Below, one piece after another: positions 1 through 11,786 of a stretch of DNA of 64,000 bases. Numbering within the stretch: the first letter of the stretch is position 1; the number at the start of each line of letters is the position of its first letter. The stretch comes from Otis tarda (taxonomy: Eukaryota > Chordata > Aves > Otidiformes > Otididae), in contig CM048554.1 of NCBI GenBank assembly GCA_026413225.1, forward strand, positions 10,680,001 to 10,744,000, in the 5' to 3' direction. Position numbers and translations under genes: made by a program. The notes below the pieces were generated by a model. It saw nothing but the letters and a program-made list of their open reading frames with translations, did no database searches and was not told where the DNA came from.

Positions 1-3000
1 GGAGGAGCCCCGCGAGCTTTTTGCGGCCCGCCGGAGGAGCCCCGCGAGCTTTTTGCGGCCCGCCGGAGGACCCCGCCAGCTTTTTGCGGCCCGCCGGAGG
101 AGCCCCGCGTCCTTTTGCCGCCCGCCGGAGGAGCCCCGCGTCCTTTTGCCGCCCGCCGGAGGAGCCCCGCGTCCTTTTGCCGCCGGCCGGAGGAGCCCCG
201 CGTGCTTTTTGCCGCCGGCCGGAGGAGCCCTGCGTGGTTTTTGCCGCCGGCCGGAGGAGCCCCGTGTGCTTTTTGCCGCCGGCCGGAGGAGCCCCGCGTG
301 CTTTTTGCCGCCGGCCGGAGGAGCCCCGCGTCCTTTTGCCGCCCGTCGGAGGGGCCCCTCGTCCTTTTGCTCTGCGGGAGCTCTGCGTGCTTTTTCGCTC
401 GCTGGAGTAGTCCCACGTCCATTTCCTGCCCGCCGGTGGAGCTCCGCGTCCTTTTGCTCGGTGGGAGCCCCGCGTGTGTTTTGCTGCCCGGCGGAGGAGC
501 CCCGCGTGCTTTTTCCCCGCCTGCCGGAGGAGCCTCTGCGTGCTTTTGCTCCGAGGGAGCCCTGCGTGCTTTTTGCCGCCCGCTAGAGGAGCCCCGCGTG
601 CTTTTGCTCCGAGGGAGCCCCGCGTGCTTTTGCTCCTAGGGAGCCCCGCGAGCTTTTGCGGCCTGCCGGAGGAGCCCGGCCAGCTTTTTGTTGCCCGCCG
701 GAGGAGCCCCGCGTCCTTTTGCTCCGCGGGAGCTCTGCGTGCCTTTTCGCTCGCTGGAGTAGTCCCGCTTGCTTTTGCTCCGCAGGAGCTCTGCGTGCCT
801 TTTCGCTCGCTGGAGTAGTCCCGCTTCCTTTTGCTCGGCGGGAGCTCTGCGTGCCTTTTAGCTCGCTGGAGTAGTCCCACGTCCATTTGCTGCCCGCCGG
901 TGGGAGCCCCGCGTGCGTTTTGCTGCCCGCCGGAGGAGCCCCGTGTGCTTTTTCCCCGCCTGCCGGAAGAGCCCCGCGTGCTTTTGCTCCGAGGGAGCCC
1001 CGCGTGCTTTTTGCCGCCCGCTAGAGGAGCCCCCGCGTGCTTTTGCTCCGAGGGAGCCCCGCGTGCTTTTGCGGCGCGCTGGAGGAGGCCCACGTGCTTT
1101 TTGCCGCCGGCCGGAGGAGCCCCGCGTGCTTTTTGCGGTGCGCTGGAGGATCCCCGCGTCCTTCTGCCGCCCGCCGGAGGAGCCCCGCGTGCTTTTTCCT
1201 GCTCGGTGCAGTAGTCCCGCGTCCATTTGCCGCCCGCCAGAGGAGCCCCGCGTCCTTTTGCTCCGTGAGAGCCGCGCGTGCTTTTTGCCGGCCACCGGAG
1301 GAGCCCCGCGAGCTTTTGGCGTCCGCCTGAGGAGCCCCGCGTGCTTTTTCTCCGAGGGAGCCCCGCGTGCTTTTGCTCCTAGGGAGCCCCGCGTGCTTTT
1401 TGTCGCCCGCCGGAGGAGCCCCGCGTGCTTTTTGTCGCCCGCCGGAGGAGGCCCGCGAGCTTTTTGTCGCCCGCCGGAGGAGCCCCGCGTCCTTTTGCTC
1501 CGAGGGAGCCCCCGCGTGTGTTTTGCTGCCCGGCGGAGGAGCCCCGCGCGCTTTTTCCCGCTCGGTGAAGTAGTCCCGCGTCCATTTGCTGCCTGCCGGA
1601 GGAGCCCTGCGTCCTTTTGCTCCGTGGGAGCCGCGCGTGGTTTTTCCCGCCCGCGGGAGGAGCCCCGCCTGCTTTTGCTACTAGGGAGCCCCTGCGTCCT
1701 CTTTGCCGCCCGCCGGGGGGAGCCCCGCGTCCTTCTGCCGCCCGACGGGGGAGCCCCGCGTCCTTCTGCCGCCCGCCGGAGGAGCCCCGCGTGCTTTTTC
1801 TCACTCGGTGAAGTAGTCCCGCGTCTATTTGCTGCTTGCCGGAGGAGCCCCCGCGTCCTTTTGCTCCGTGGGAGCCGCGCGTGCTTTTTCCCGTCCGCCG
1901 GAGGAGCCCTGCGTGCTTTTGCTCCTAGGGAGCCCCGCGTGCTTTTTGCGGCGTTCCGGAGGAGCCCCGCGTGCTTTTTGGCGCCCGCCGGAGGAGCCCC
2001 GCGTGCTTTTTGCCGCCCGCCGGAGGAGCCCCGCGTGCTTTTGCTCCGAGGGAGCCCCCGCCAGCTTTTGCGGCCCGCCGGAGGAGTCCCGCCAGCTTTT
2101 TGCGGCCCGCCGGAGGGGCCCCGCCAGATTTTTGCCGCCCGCCGGAGGGGCCCCGCGTCCTTTTGCCGCCCGCCGGAGGAGCCCCACGTCCTTCTGCCGC
2201 CCGCCGGAGGAGCCCCGCGTGCTTTTTGCCGCCCGCCGGAGGGGCCCCGCTTCCTTTTGCTCCGCGGGAGCTCTGCGTGCCTTGTCGCTCGCTGGAGTAG
2301 TCCCGCTTCCTTTTGCTCCGCTGGAGCTCCGCGTGCCTTTTAGCTCGCTAGAGTAGTCCCACGTCCATTTGCTGCCCGCCGGTGGAGCTCCGCGTCCTTT
2401 TGCTCGGTGGGAGCCCCGCGTGCGTTTTGCGGCCTGCAGGAAGAGCCCCGCGTGCTTTTTCCCGCCTGCCGGAGGAGCCCCGCGTGCTTTTGCTCCGAGG
2501 GAGACCCGCATGCTTTTTGCGGCGCGCCGGAGGAGCCCCGCGAGCTTTTTGCCGCCTGCCGGAGGAGCCCCGCGAGCTTTTTGCCGCCCGCCGGAGGAGT
2601 CCCGCCAGCTTTTTGCCGCCCGCCGGAGGGGCCCCGCGTGCTTTTTCTCCGAGGGATCCCCGCCAGCTTTTGCGGCCCGCCGGAGGAGTCCCGCCAGCTT
2701 TTTGCCGCCCGCCGGAGGGGCCCCGCATCCTTTTGCCGCCCGCCGGAGGAGCATCGCGTCCTTTTGCCGCCCGCCGGAGGGGCCCCGCGTGCTTTTTCTC
2801 CGAGGGATCCCCGCGAGCTTTTTGCGGCCCGCCGGAGGAGTCCCGCCAGCTTTTTGCCGCCCGCCGGAGGGGCCCCGCGTCCTTTTGCCGCCCGCCGGAG
2901 GAGCCCCGCGTCCTTTTGCCGCCCGCCGGAGGGGCCCCGCGTCCTTTTGCCCGCGGGGAGCTCTGCGTGCCTTTTCGCTCGCTGGAGTTGTCCCGCTTCC

Positions 3001-5887
3001 TTTTGCTCCGCTGGAGCTCTGCGTGCCTTTTAGCTCGCTAGAGTAGTCCCACGTCCATTTGCTGCCCGCCGGTGGAGCTCCGCGTCCTTTTGCTCGGTGG
3101 GAGCCCCACGTGTGTTTTGCTGCCTGGCGGAGGAGCCCCGCGCTTTTCCCCGCTCGGTGAAGTAGTCCCGCGTAGATTTGCTGCCTGCCGGAGGGGCCCC
3201 ACGTCCTTGTGCCCGCGGGGAGCTCTGCGTGCCTTTTCGCTTGCTGGAGTAGTCCCACGTCCATTTCCTGCCCGCCGGTGGAGCTCCGCGTCCTTTTGCT
3301 CGGTGGGAGCCCCGCGTGTGTTTTGCTGCCCGGCGGAGGAGCCCCGCGTGCTTTTTCCCCGCCTGCCGGAGGAGCCCCGCGTGCTTTTGCTCCGAGGGAG
3401 CCCCGCGTGCTTTTTGCCGCCCGCTAGAGGAGCCCCGCGTGCTTTTGCTCCGAGGGAGCCCTGCGTGCTTTTGCTCCTAGGGAGCCCCGCGAGCTTTTTG
3501 CGGCCTGCCGGAGGAGCCCCGCCAGCTTTTTGTCGCCCGCCGGAGGAGCCCCGCGTCCTTTTGCCGCCCGCCGGAGGGGCCCCGCGTCCTTTTGCTCCGC
3601 GGGAGCTCTGCGTGCCTTTTCGCTCGCTGGAGTAGTCCCGCTTGCTTTTGCTCCGCGGGAGCTCTGCGTGCCTTTTCGCTCGCTGGAGTAGTCCCGCTTC
3701 CTTTTGCTCGGCGGGAGCTCTGCGTGCCTTTTAGCTCGCTGGAGTAGTCCCACGTCCTTTTGCTGCCCGCCGGTGGGAGCCCCGCGTGCGTTTTGCTGCC
3801 CGCCGGAGGAGCCCCGTGTGCTTTTTCCCCCGCCTGCCGGAGGAGCCCCGCGTGCTTTTGCTCCGAGGGAGCCCCGCGTGCTTTTTGCCGCCCGCTAGAG
3901 GAGCCCCGTGTGCTTTTGCTCCGAGGGAGCCCCGCGTGCTTTTGCGGCGCGCTGGAGGAGGCCCACGTGCTTTTTGCCGCCGGCCGGAGGAGCCCTGCGT
4001 GCTTTTTGCGGTGCGCTGGAGGATCCCCGCGTCCTTCTGCCGCCCGCAGGAGGAGCCCCGCGTGCTTTTTCCTGCTCGGTGCAGTAGTCCCGCGTCCTTC
4101 TGCCGCCCGCCGGAGGAGCCCCGCGTGCTTTTTGCCGCCCGCCGGAGGGGCCCCGCTTCCTTTTGCTCCGCGGGAGCTCTGCGAGCTTTTTGCTTGGTGG
4201 GAGGCCCGCATGCGTTTTGCTGCCCGCCGGAGGAGCCCCGCGTGCTTTATCCCGCCTGCCGGAGGAGCCCCCGTGCTTTTACTCAGAGGGAGCCCCGCGT
4301 GCTTTTGCTCTGAGGGAGCCCCGTGTGCTTTTTGCGGCGCGCCGGAGGAGCCCCACGTGCTTTTTGCCGCCGGCTGGAGGAGCCCCGCGTGCTTCTGCCG
4401 CTCGCCGGAGAAGCCCCGCGTGCTTCTGCCGCCCGCCGGAGGAGCCCCACGTTCTTTTGCTCCGTGGGAGCCGCGCGTGCTTTTTGCCGCCCGCCTGAGG
4501 AGCCCCGCGTGCTTTTGCTCCTAGGGTGCCCCGCGTGCTTTTTGCGGCGTTCCGGAGGAGCCCCGCGTGCTTTTTCTCCGAGGGAGCCCCGCGTGCTTTT
4601 GCTCCTAGGAAGCCCCGCGTGCTTTTTGCCGCCCGCTAGAGGAGCCCCGCGTGCTTTTGCTCCGAGGGAGCCCCGCGTGCTTTTTGCGGCGCGCCGGAGG
4701 AGGCCCACGTGCTTTTGCCGCCGGCTGGAGGAGCCCCGCGTGCTTTTGCGGTGCGCCGGAGGATCCTTGCGTCCTTCTGCCGCCCGCACGAGGAGCCCCG
4801 CGTCCTTCTGCCGCCCGCCGGGGGAGCCCCGCGTCCTTCTGCCACCCGCCGGGGGAGCCCCGCGTCCTTCTGCCGCCCACCGGGGAGCCCCGCGTCCTTC
4901 TGCCGTCCGCCGGAGGAGCCCCGCGTCCTTTTGCCGCCCGCCGGAGGAGCCCCGCGTCCTTCTGCCGCCCGCCGGAGGAGCCCCGCGTGCTTTTTCTCAC
5001 TCGGTGAAGTAGTCCCGCGTCTATTTGCTGCTTGCCGGAGGAGCCCCGCGTCCTTTGCTCCGTGGGAGCCGCGCGTGCTTTTTCCCTTCCGCCGGAGGAG
5101 CCCTACGTGCTTTTGCTCCCTAGGGAGCCCCGCGAGCTTTTTGCGGCGTTCCGGGAGGAGCCCCGCGTGCTTTTTGGCGCCCGCCGGAGGAGCCCCGCCA
5201 GCTTTTTGTCGCCCGCCGGAGGAGCCCCGCGTCCTTTTGCCGCCCGCTGGAGGACCCCCGCGTGCTTTTGCTCCGAGGGAGCCCTGCGTGCTTTTTCCCG
5301 ACGGCCGGAGGAGCCCCGGGTGCTTTTTGCGGCGCGCCGGAGGATCCCCGTGTCCTTCATCCGCCCGCCGGAGGAGCCCTGCGTGCTTTTTCCCGCTCGG
5401 TGAAGTAGTCCCTCGTCCATTTGCTGCCTGCCAGAGGAGCCCCCGCGTCCTTTTGCTCCGTGGGAGCCGAGCGTGCTTTTTCCCGCCGGCCGGAGGAGCC
5501 CCGGGTGCTTTCTGCTGCCCGCCGGAGGAGCCCCGCGTGCTTTCTGCTGCCCACCGGAGGAGCCCCGTGTGCTTTTGCTCCGAGGGAGCCCCGCGTGCTT
5601 TTTCCCGCCGGCCGGAGGAGCCCCGGGTGCTTTTTACGGCTCGCCGGAGGATCCCCGTGTCCTTCTGCCGCCCGCCGGAGGAGCCCCGCGTGCTTTTTCC
5701 CGCTCGGTGAAGTAGTCCCTCATCCATTTGCTGCCTGCCGGAGGAGCCCCGCGTCCTTTTGCTCCGTGGGAGCCGAGCGTGCTTTTTCCTGCCCACCGGA
5801 GGAGCCCCGCGTGCTTTTGCTCCTAGGGATCCCCGCGTGCTTTTTGCAGCCCGCCGGAGGAGCCCCGCGTGCTTTTTGCGGCCCGCC
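1..5887 (+). repeat. 5.9-kb higher-order repeat, copy 1
   Basis: The opening bases, two GCGAGCTTTTTGCGGCCC units followed by GGAGGACCCCGCCAGC at 65, recur with the same downstream order from 5,888 and again from 11,787. This gives a period of 5,887 bp here. The unit has two diverged halves: the landmark TCCCACGTCCATTTCCTG occurs at 411 and 3,253, an internal offset of 2,842 bp. It contains several GAGCTCTGCGTGCC cassettes (near 380, 730-880, 2,270-2,350, 2,960-3,050, 3,220 and 3,600-3,740). The true phase of the unit is unknown because the window starts inside the array. Confidence 0.9.
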
Positions 5888-8800
5888 GGAGGAGCCCCGC
5901 GAGCTTTTTGCGGCCCGCCGGAGGAGCCCCGCGAGCTTTTTGCGGCCCGCCGGAGGACCCCGCCAGCTTTTTGCGGCCCGCCGGAGGAGCCCCGCGTCCT
6001 TTTGCCGCCCGCCGGAGGAGCCCCGCGTCCTTTTGCCGCCCGCCGGAGGAGCCCCGCGTCCCTTGCCGCCGGCCGGAGGAGCCCCGCGTGCTTTTTGCCG
6101 CCGGCCGGAGGAGCCCTGCGTGGTTTTTGCCGCCGGCCGGAGGAGCCCCGTGTGCTTTTGCCGCCGGCCGGAGGAGCCCCGCGTGCTTTTTGCCGCCGGC
6201 CGGAGGAGCCCCGCGTCCTTTTGCCGCCCGTCGGAGGGGCCCCTCGTCCTTTTGCTCTGCGGGAGCTCTGCGTGCTTTTTCGCTCGCTGGAGTAGTCCCA
6301 CGTCCATTTCCTGCCCGCCGGTGGAGCTCCGCGTCCTTTTGCTCGGTGGGAGCCCCGCGTGTGTTTTGCTGCCCGGCGGAGGAGCCCCGCGTGCTTTTTC
6401 CCGCCTGCCGGAGGAGCCTCTGCGTGCTTTTGCTCCGAGGGAGCCCTGCGTGCTTTTTGCCGCCCGCTAGAGGAGCCCCGCGTGCTTTTGCTCCGAGGGA
6501 GCCCCGCGTGCTTTTGCTCCTAGGGAGCCCCGCGAGCTTTTTGCGGCCTGCCGGAGGAGCCCGGCCAGCTTTTTGTTGCCCGCCGGAGGAGCCCCGCGTC
6601 CTTTTGCTCCGCGGGAGCTCTGCGTGCCTTTTCGCTCGCTGGAGTAGTCCCGCTTGCTTTTGCTCCGCAGGAGCTCTGCGTGCCTTTTCGCTCGCTGGAG
6701 TAGTCCCGCTTCCTTTTGCTCGGCGGGAGCTCTGCGTGCCTTTTAGCTCGCTGGAGTAGTCCCACGTCCATTTGCTGCCCGCCGGTGGGAGCCCCGCGTG
6801 CGTTTTGCTGCCCGCCGGAGGAGCCCCGTGTGCTTTTTCCCGCCTGCCGGAAGAGCCCCGCGTGCTTTTGCTCCGAGGGAGCCCCGCGTGCTTTTTGCCG
6901 CCCGCTAGAGGAGCCCCGCGTGCTTTTGCTCCGAGGGAGCCCCGCGTGCTTTTTGCGGCGCGCTGGAGGAGGCCCACGTGCTTTTTGCCGCCGGCCGGAG
7001 GAGCCCCGCGTGCTTTTTGCGGTGCGCTGGAGGATCCCCGCGTCCTTCTGCCGCCCGCCGGAGGAGCCCCGCGTGCTTTTTCCTGCTCGGTGCAGTAGTC
7101 CCGCGTCCATTTGCCGCCCGCCAGAGGAGCCCCGCGTCCTTTTGCTCCGTGAGAGCCGCGCGTGCTTTTTGCCGGCCACCGGAGGAGCCCCGCGAGCTTT
7201 TGGCGTCCGCCTGAGGAGCCCCGCGTGCTTTTTCTCCGAGGGAGCCCCGCGTGCTTTTGCTCCTAGGGAGCCCCGCGTGCTTTTTGTCGCCCGCCGGAGG
7301 AGCCCCGCGTGCTTTTTGTCGCCCGCCGGAGGAGGCCCGCGAGCTTTTTGTCGCCCGCCGGAGGAGCCCCGCGTCCTTTTGCTCCGAGGGAGCCCCGCGT
7401 GTGTTTTGCTGCCCGGCGGAGGAGCCCCGCGCGCTTTTTCCCGCTCGGTGAAGTAGTCCCGCGTCCATTTGCTGCCTGCCGGAGGAGCCCTGCGTCCTTT
7501 TGCTCCGTGGGAGCCGCGCGTGGTTTTTCCCGCCCGCGGGAGGAGCCCCGCCTGCTTTTGCTACTAGGGAGCCCTGCGTCCTTCTGCCGCCCGCCGGGGA
7601 GCCCCGCGTCCTTCTGCCGCCCGACGGGGAGCCCCGCGTCCTTCTGCCGCCCGCCGGAGGAGCCCCGCGTGCTTTTTCTCACTCGGTGAAGTAGTCCCGC
7701 GTCTATTTGCTGCTTGCCGGAGGAGCCCCGCGTCCTTTTGCTCCGTGGGAGCCGCGCGTGCTTTTTCCCCGTCCGCCGGAGGAGCCCTGCGTGCTTTTGC
7801 TCCTAGGGAGCCCCGCGTGCTTTTTGCGGCGTTCCGCCGGAGGAGCCCCGCGTGCTTTTTGGCGCCCGCCGGAGGAGCCCCGCGTGCTTTTTGCCGCCCG
7901 CCGGAGGAGCCCCGCGTCCTTTGCCGTCCGCCGGAGGGAGCCCCGCCAGCTTTTTGCGGCCCGCCGGAGGAGTCCCGCCAGCTTTTTGCGGCCCGCCGGA
8001 GGGGCCCCGCCAGATTTTTGCCGCCCGCCGGAGGGGCCCCGCGTCCTTTGCCGCCCGCCGGAGGAGCCCCACGTCCTTCTGCCGCCCGCCGGAGGAGCCC
8101 CGCGTGCTTTTTGCCGCCCGCCGGAGGGGCCCCGCTTCCTTTTGCTCCGCGGGAGCTCTGTGTGCCTTGTCGCTCGCTGGAGTAGTCCCGCTTCCTTTGC
8201 TCCGCTGGAGCTCCGCGTGCCTTTTAGCTCGCTAGAGTAGTCCCACGTCCATTTGCTGCCCGCCGGTGGAGCTCCGCGTCCTTTGCTCGGTGGGAGCCCC
8301 GCGTGCGTTTTGCGGCCTGCAGGAAGAGCCCCGCGTGCTTTTTCCCGCCTGCCGGAGGAGCCCCGCGTGCTTTTGCTCCGAGGGAGACCCGCATGCTTTT
8401 TGCGGCGCGCCGGAGGAGCCCCGCGAGCTTTTTGCCGCCTGCCGGAGGAGCCCCGCGAGCTTTTTGCCGCCCGCCGGAGGAGTCCCGCCAGCTTTTTGCC
8501 GCCCGCCGGAGGGGCCCCGCGTGCTTTTTCTCCGAGGGATCCCCGCCAGCTTTTGCGGCCCGCCGGAGGAGTCCCGCCAGCTTTTTGCCGCCCGCCGGAG
8601 GGGCCCCGCATCCTTTTGCCGCCCGCCGGAGGAGCATCGCGTCCTTTTTGCCGCCCGCCGGGAGGGGCCCCGCGTGCTTTTTCTCCGAGGGATCCCCGCG
8701 AGCTTTTGCGGCCCGCCGGAGGAGTCCCGCCAGCTTTTTGCCGCCCGCCGGAGGGGCCCCGCGTCCTTTTGCCGCCCGCCGGAGGAGCCCCGCGTCCTTT

Positions 8801-11786
8801 TGCCGCCCGCCGGAGGGGCCCCGCGTCCTTTTGCTCCGCGGGAGCTCTGCGTGCCTTTTCGCTCGCTGGAGTTGTCCCGCTTCCTTTTGCTCCGCTGGAG
8901 CTCTGCGTGCCTTTTAGCTCGCTAGAGTAGTCCCACGTCCATTTGCTGCCCGCCGGTGGAGCTCCGCGTCCTTTTGCTCGGTGGGAGCCCCACGTGTGTT
9001 TTGCTGCCTGGCGGAGGAGCCCCGCGCTTTTTCCCGCTCGGTGAAGTAGTCCCGCGTAGATTTGCTGCCTGCCGGAGGGGCCCCACGTCCTTGTGCTCCG
9101 CGGGAGCTCTGCGTGCCTTTTCGCTTGCTGGAGTAGTCCCACGTCCATTTCCTGCCCGCCGGTGGAGCTCCGCGTCCTTTTGCTCGGTGGGAGCCCCGCG
9201 TGTGTTTTGCTGCCCGGCGGAGGAGCCCCGCGTGCTTTTTCCCCGCCTGCCGGAGGAGCCCCGCGTGCTTTTGCTCCGAGGGAGCCCCGCGTGCTTTTTG
9301 CCGCCCGCTAGAGGAGCCCCGCGTGCTTTTGCTCCGAGGGAGCCCCGCGTGCTTTTGCTCCTAGGGAGCCCCCGCGAGCTTTTGCGGCCTGCCGGAGGAG
9401 CCCCGCCAGCTTTTGTCGCCCGCCGGAGGAGCCCCGCGTCCATTTGCCGCCCCGCCGGAGGGGCCCCGCGTCCTTTTGCTCCGCGGGAGCTCTGCGTGCC
9501 TTTTCGCTCGCTGGAGTAGTCCCGCTTGCTTTTGCCGCCCGCGGGAGCTCTGCGTGCCTTTTCGCTCGCTGGAGTAGTCCCGCTTCCTTTTGCTCGGCGG
9601 GAGCTCTGCGTGCCTTTTAGCTCGCTGGAGTAGTCCCACGTCCTTTTGCTGCCCGCCGGTGGGAGCCCCGCGCGTGCGTTTTGCTGCCCGCCGGAGGAGC
9701 CCCGTGTGCTTTTTCCCGCCTGCCGGAGGAGCCCCCGCGTGCTTTTGCTCCGAGGGAGCCCCGCGTGCTTTTTGCCGCCCGCTAGAGGAGCCCCGTGTGC
9801 TTTTGCTCCGAGGGAGCCCCGCGTGCTTTTGCGGCGCGCTGGAGGAGGCCCACGTGCTTTTTGCCGCCGGCCGGAGGAGCCCTGCGTGCTTTTGCGGTGC
9901 GCTGGAGGATCCCCGCGTCCTTCTGCCGCCCGCAGGAGGAGCCCCGCGTGCTTTTTCCTGCTCGGTGCAGTAGTCCCGCGTCCTTCTGCCGCCCGCCGGA
10001 GGAGCCCCCGCGTGCTTTTTGCCGCCCGCCGGAGGGGCCCCGCTTCCTTTTGCTCCGCGGGAGCTCTGCGAGCTTTTTGCTTGGTGGGAGGCCCGCATGC
10101 GTTTTGCTGCCCGCCGGAGGAGCCCCGCGTGCTTTATCCCGCCTGCCGGAGGAGCCCCGCGTGCTTTTACTCAGAGGGAGCCCCGCGTGCTTTTGCTCTG
10201 AGGGAGCCCCGTGTGCTTTTTGCGGCGCGCCGGAGGAGCCCCACGTGCTTTTGCCGCCGGCTGGAGGAGCCCCGCGTGCTTCTGCCGCTCGCCGGAGAAG
10301 CCCCGCGTGCTTCTGCCGCCCGCCGGAGGAGCCCCACGTTCTTTTGCTCCGTGGGAGCCGCGCGTGCTTTTTGCCGCCCGCCTGAGGAGCCCCGCGTGCT
10401 TTTGCTCCTAGGGTGCCCCGCGTGCTTTTTGCGGCGTTCCGGAGGAGCCCCGCGTGCTTTTTCTCCGAGGGAGCCCCGCGTGCTTTTGTCGCCCGCCGGA
10501 GGAAGCCCCCGCGTGCTTTTTGCCGCCCGCTAGAGGAGCCCCCGCGTGCTTTTGCTCCGAGGGAGCCCCGCGTGTTTTTGCGGCGCGCCGGAGGAGGCCC
10601 ACGTGCTTTTTGCCGCCGGCTGGAGGAGCCCCCGCGTGCTTTTGCGGTGCGCCGGAGGATCCTTGCGTCCTTCTGCCGCCCGCACGAGGAGCCCCGCGTC
10701 CTTCTGCCGCCCGCCGGGGGAGCCCCGCGTCCTTCTGCCACCCGCCGGGGAGCCCCGCGTCCTCTTTGCCGCCCACCGGGGAGCCCCGCGTCCTTCTGCC
10801 GTCCGCCGGAGGAGCCCCCGCGTCCTTTTGCCGCCCGCCGGAGGAGCCCCGCGTCCTTCTGCCGCCCGCCGGAGGAGCCCCGCGTGCTTTTTCCCACTCG
10901 GTGAAGTAGTCCCGCGTCTATTTGCTGCTTGCCGGAGGAGCCCCGCGTCCTTTTGCTCCGTGGGGAGCCGCGCGCGTGCTTTTTCCCTTCCGCCGGAGGA
11001 GCCCTACGTGCTTTTGCTCCTAGGCAGTCCCGCGAGCTTTTTGCGGCGTTCCGGAGGAGCCCCGCGTGCTTTTTGGCGCCCGCCGGAGGAGCCCCGCCAG
11101 CTTTTTGTCGCCCGCCGGAGGAGCCCCGCGTCCTTTTGCCGCCCGCTGGAGGACCCCGCGTGCTTTTGCTCCGAGGGAGCCCCGCGTGCTTTTTCCCCGA
11201 CGGCCGGAGGAGCCCCGGGTGCTTTTTGCGGCGCGCCGGAGGATCCCCGTGTCCTTCATCCGCCCACCGGAGGAGCCCTGCGTGCTTTTTCCCGCCGCTC
11301 GGTGAAGTAGTCCCTCGTCCATTTGCTGCCTGCCAGAGGAGCCCCGCGTCCTTTTGCTCCGTGGGAGCCGAGCGTGCTTTTTCCCGCCGGCCGGAGGAGC
11401 CCCGGGTGCTTTCTGCTGCCCGCCGGAGGAGCCCCGCGTGCTTTCTGCTGCCCACCGGAGGAGCCCCGTGTGCTTTTGCTCCGAGGGAGCCCCGCGTGCT
11501 TTTTCCCGCCGGCCGGAGGAGCCCCGGGTGCTTTTTACGGCTCGCCGGAGGATCCCCGTGTCCTTCTGCCGCCCGCCGGAGGAGCCCCGCGTGCTTTTTC
11601 CCGCTCGGTGAAGTAGTCCCTCATCCATTTGCTGCCTGCCGGAGGAGCCCCGCGTCCTTTTGCTCCGTGGGAGCCGAGCGTGCTTTTTCCTGCCCACCGG
11701 AGGAGCCCCGCGTGCTTTTGCTCCTAGGGATCCCCGCGTGCTTTTGCAGCCCGCCGGAGGAGCCCCGCGTGCTTTTGCGGCCCGCC
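5888..11786 (+). repeat. 5.9-kb higher-order repeat, copy 2
   Basis: Follows copy 1 directly, in the same orientation and block order, with a length of 5,899 bp to the start of copy 3. Most differences from copy 1 are single-base changes in homopolymer length. Examples are TTTTT against TTTT, GAGCCCCCGCG at 1,029 against GAGCCCCGCG near 6,912, and TTCCCCGCC near 953 against TTCCCGCC near 6,838. Substitutions are few. This implies very recent duplication or ongoing homogenisation. Confidence 0.9.

Noticed and set aside
364-880. CENP-B box in the CCTTTTCGCTCGCTGG cassette
   Set aside because: TTCG is present, but the required A and CGGG at the fixed spacing are not.
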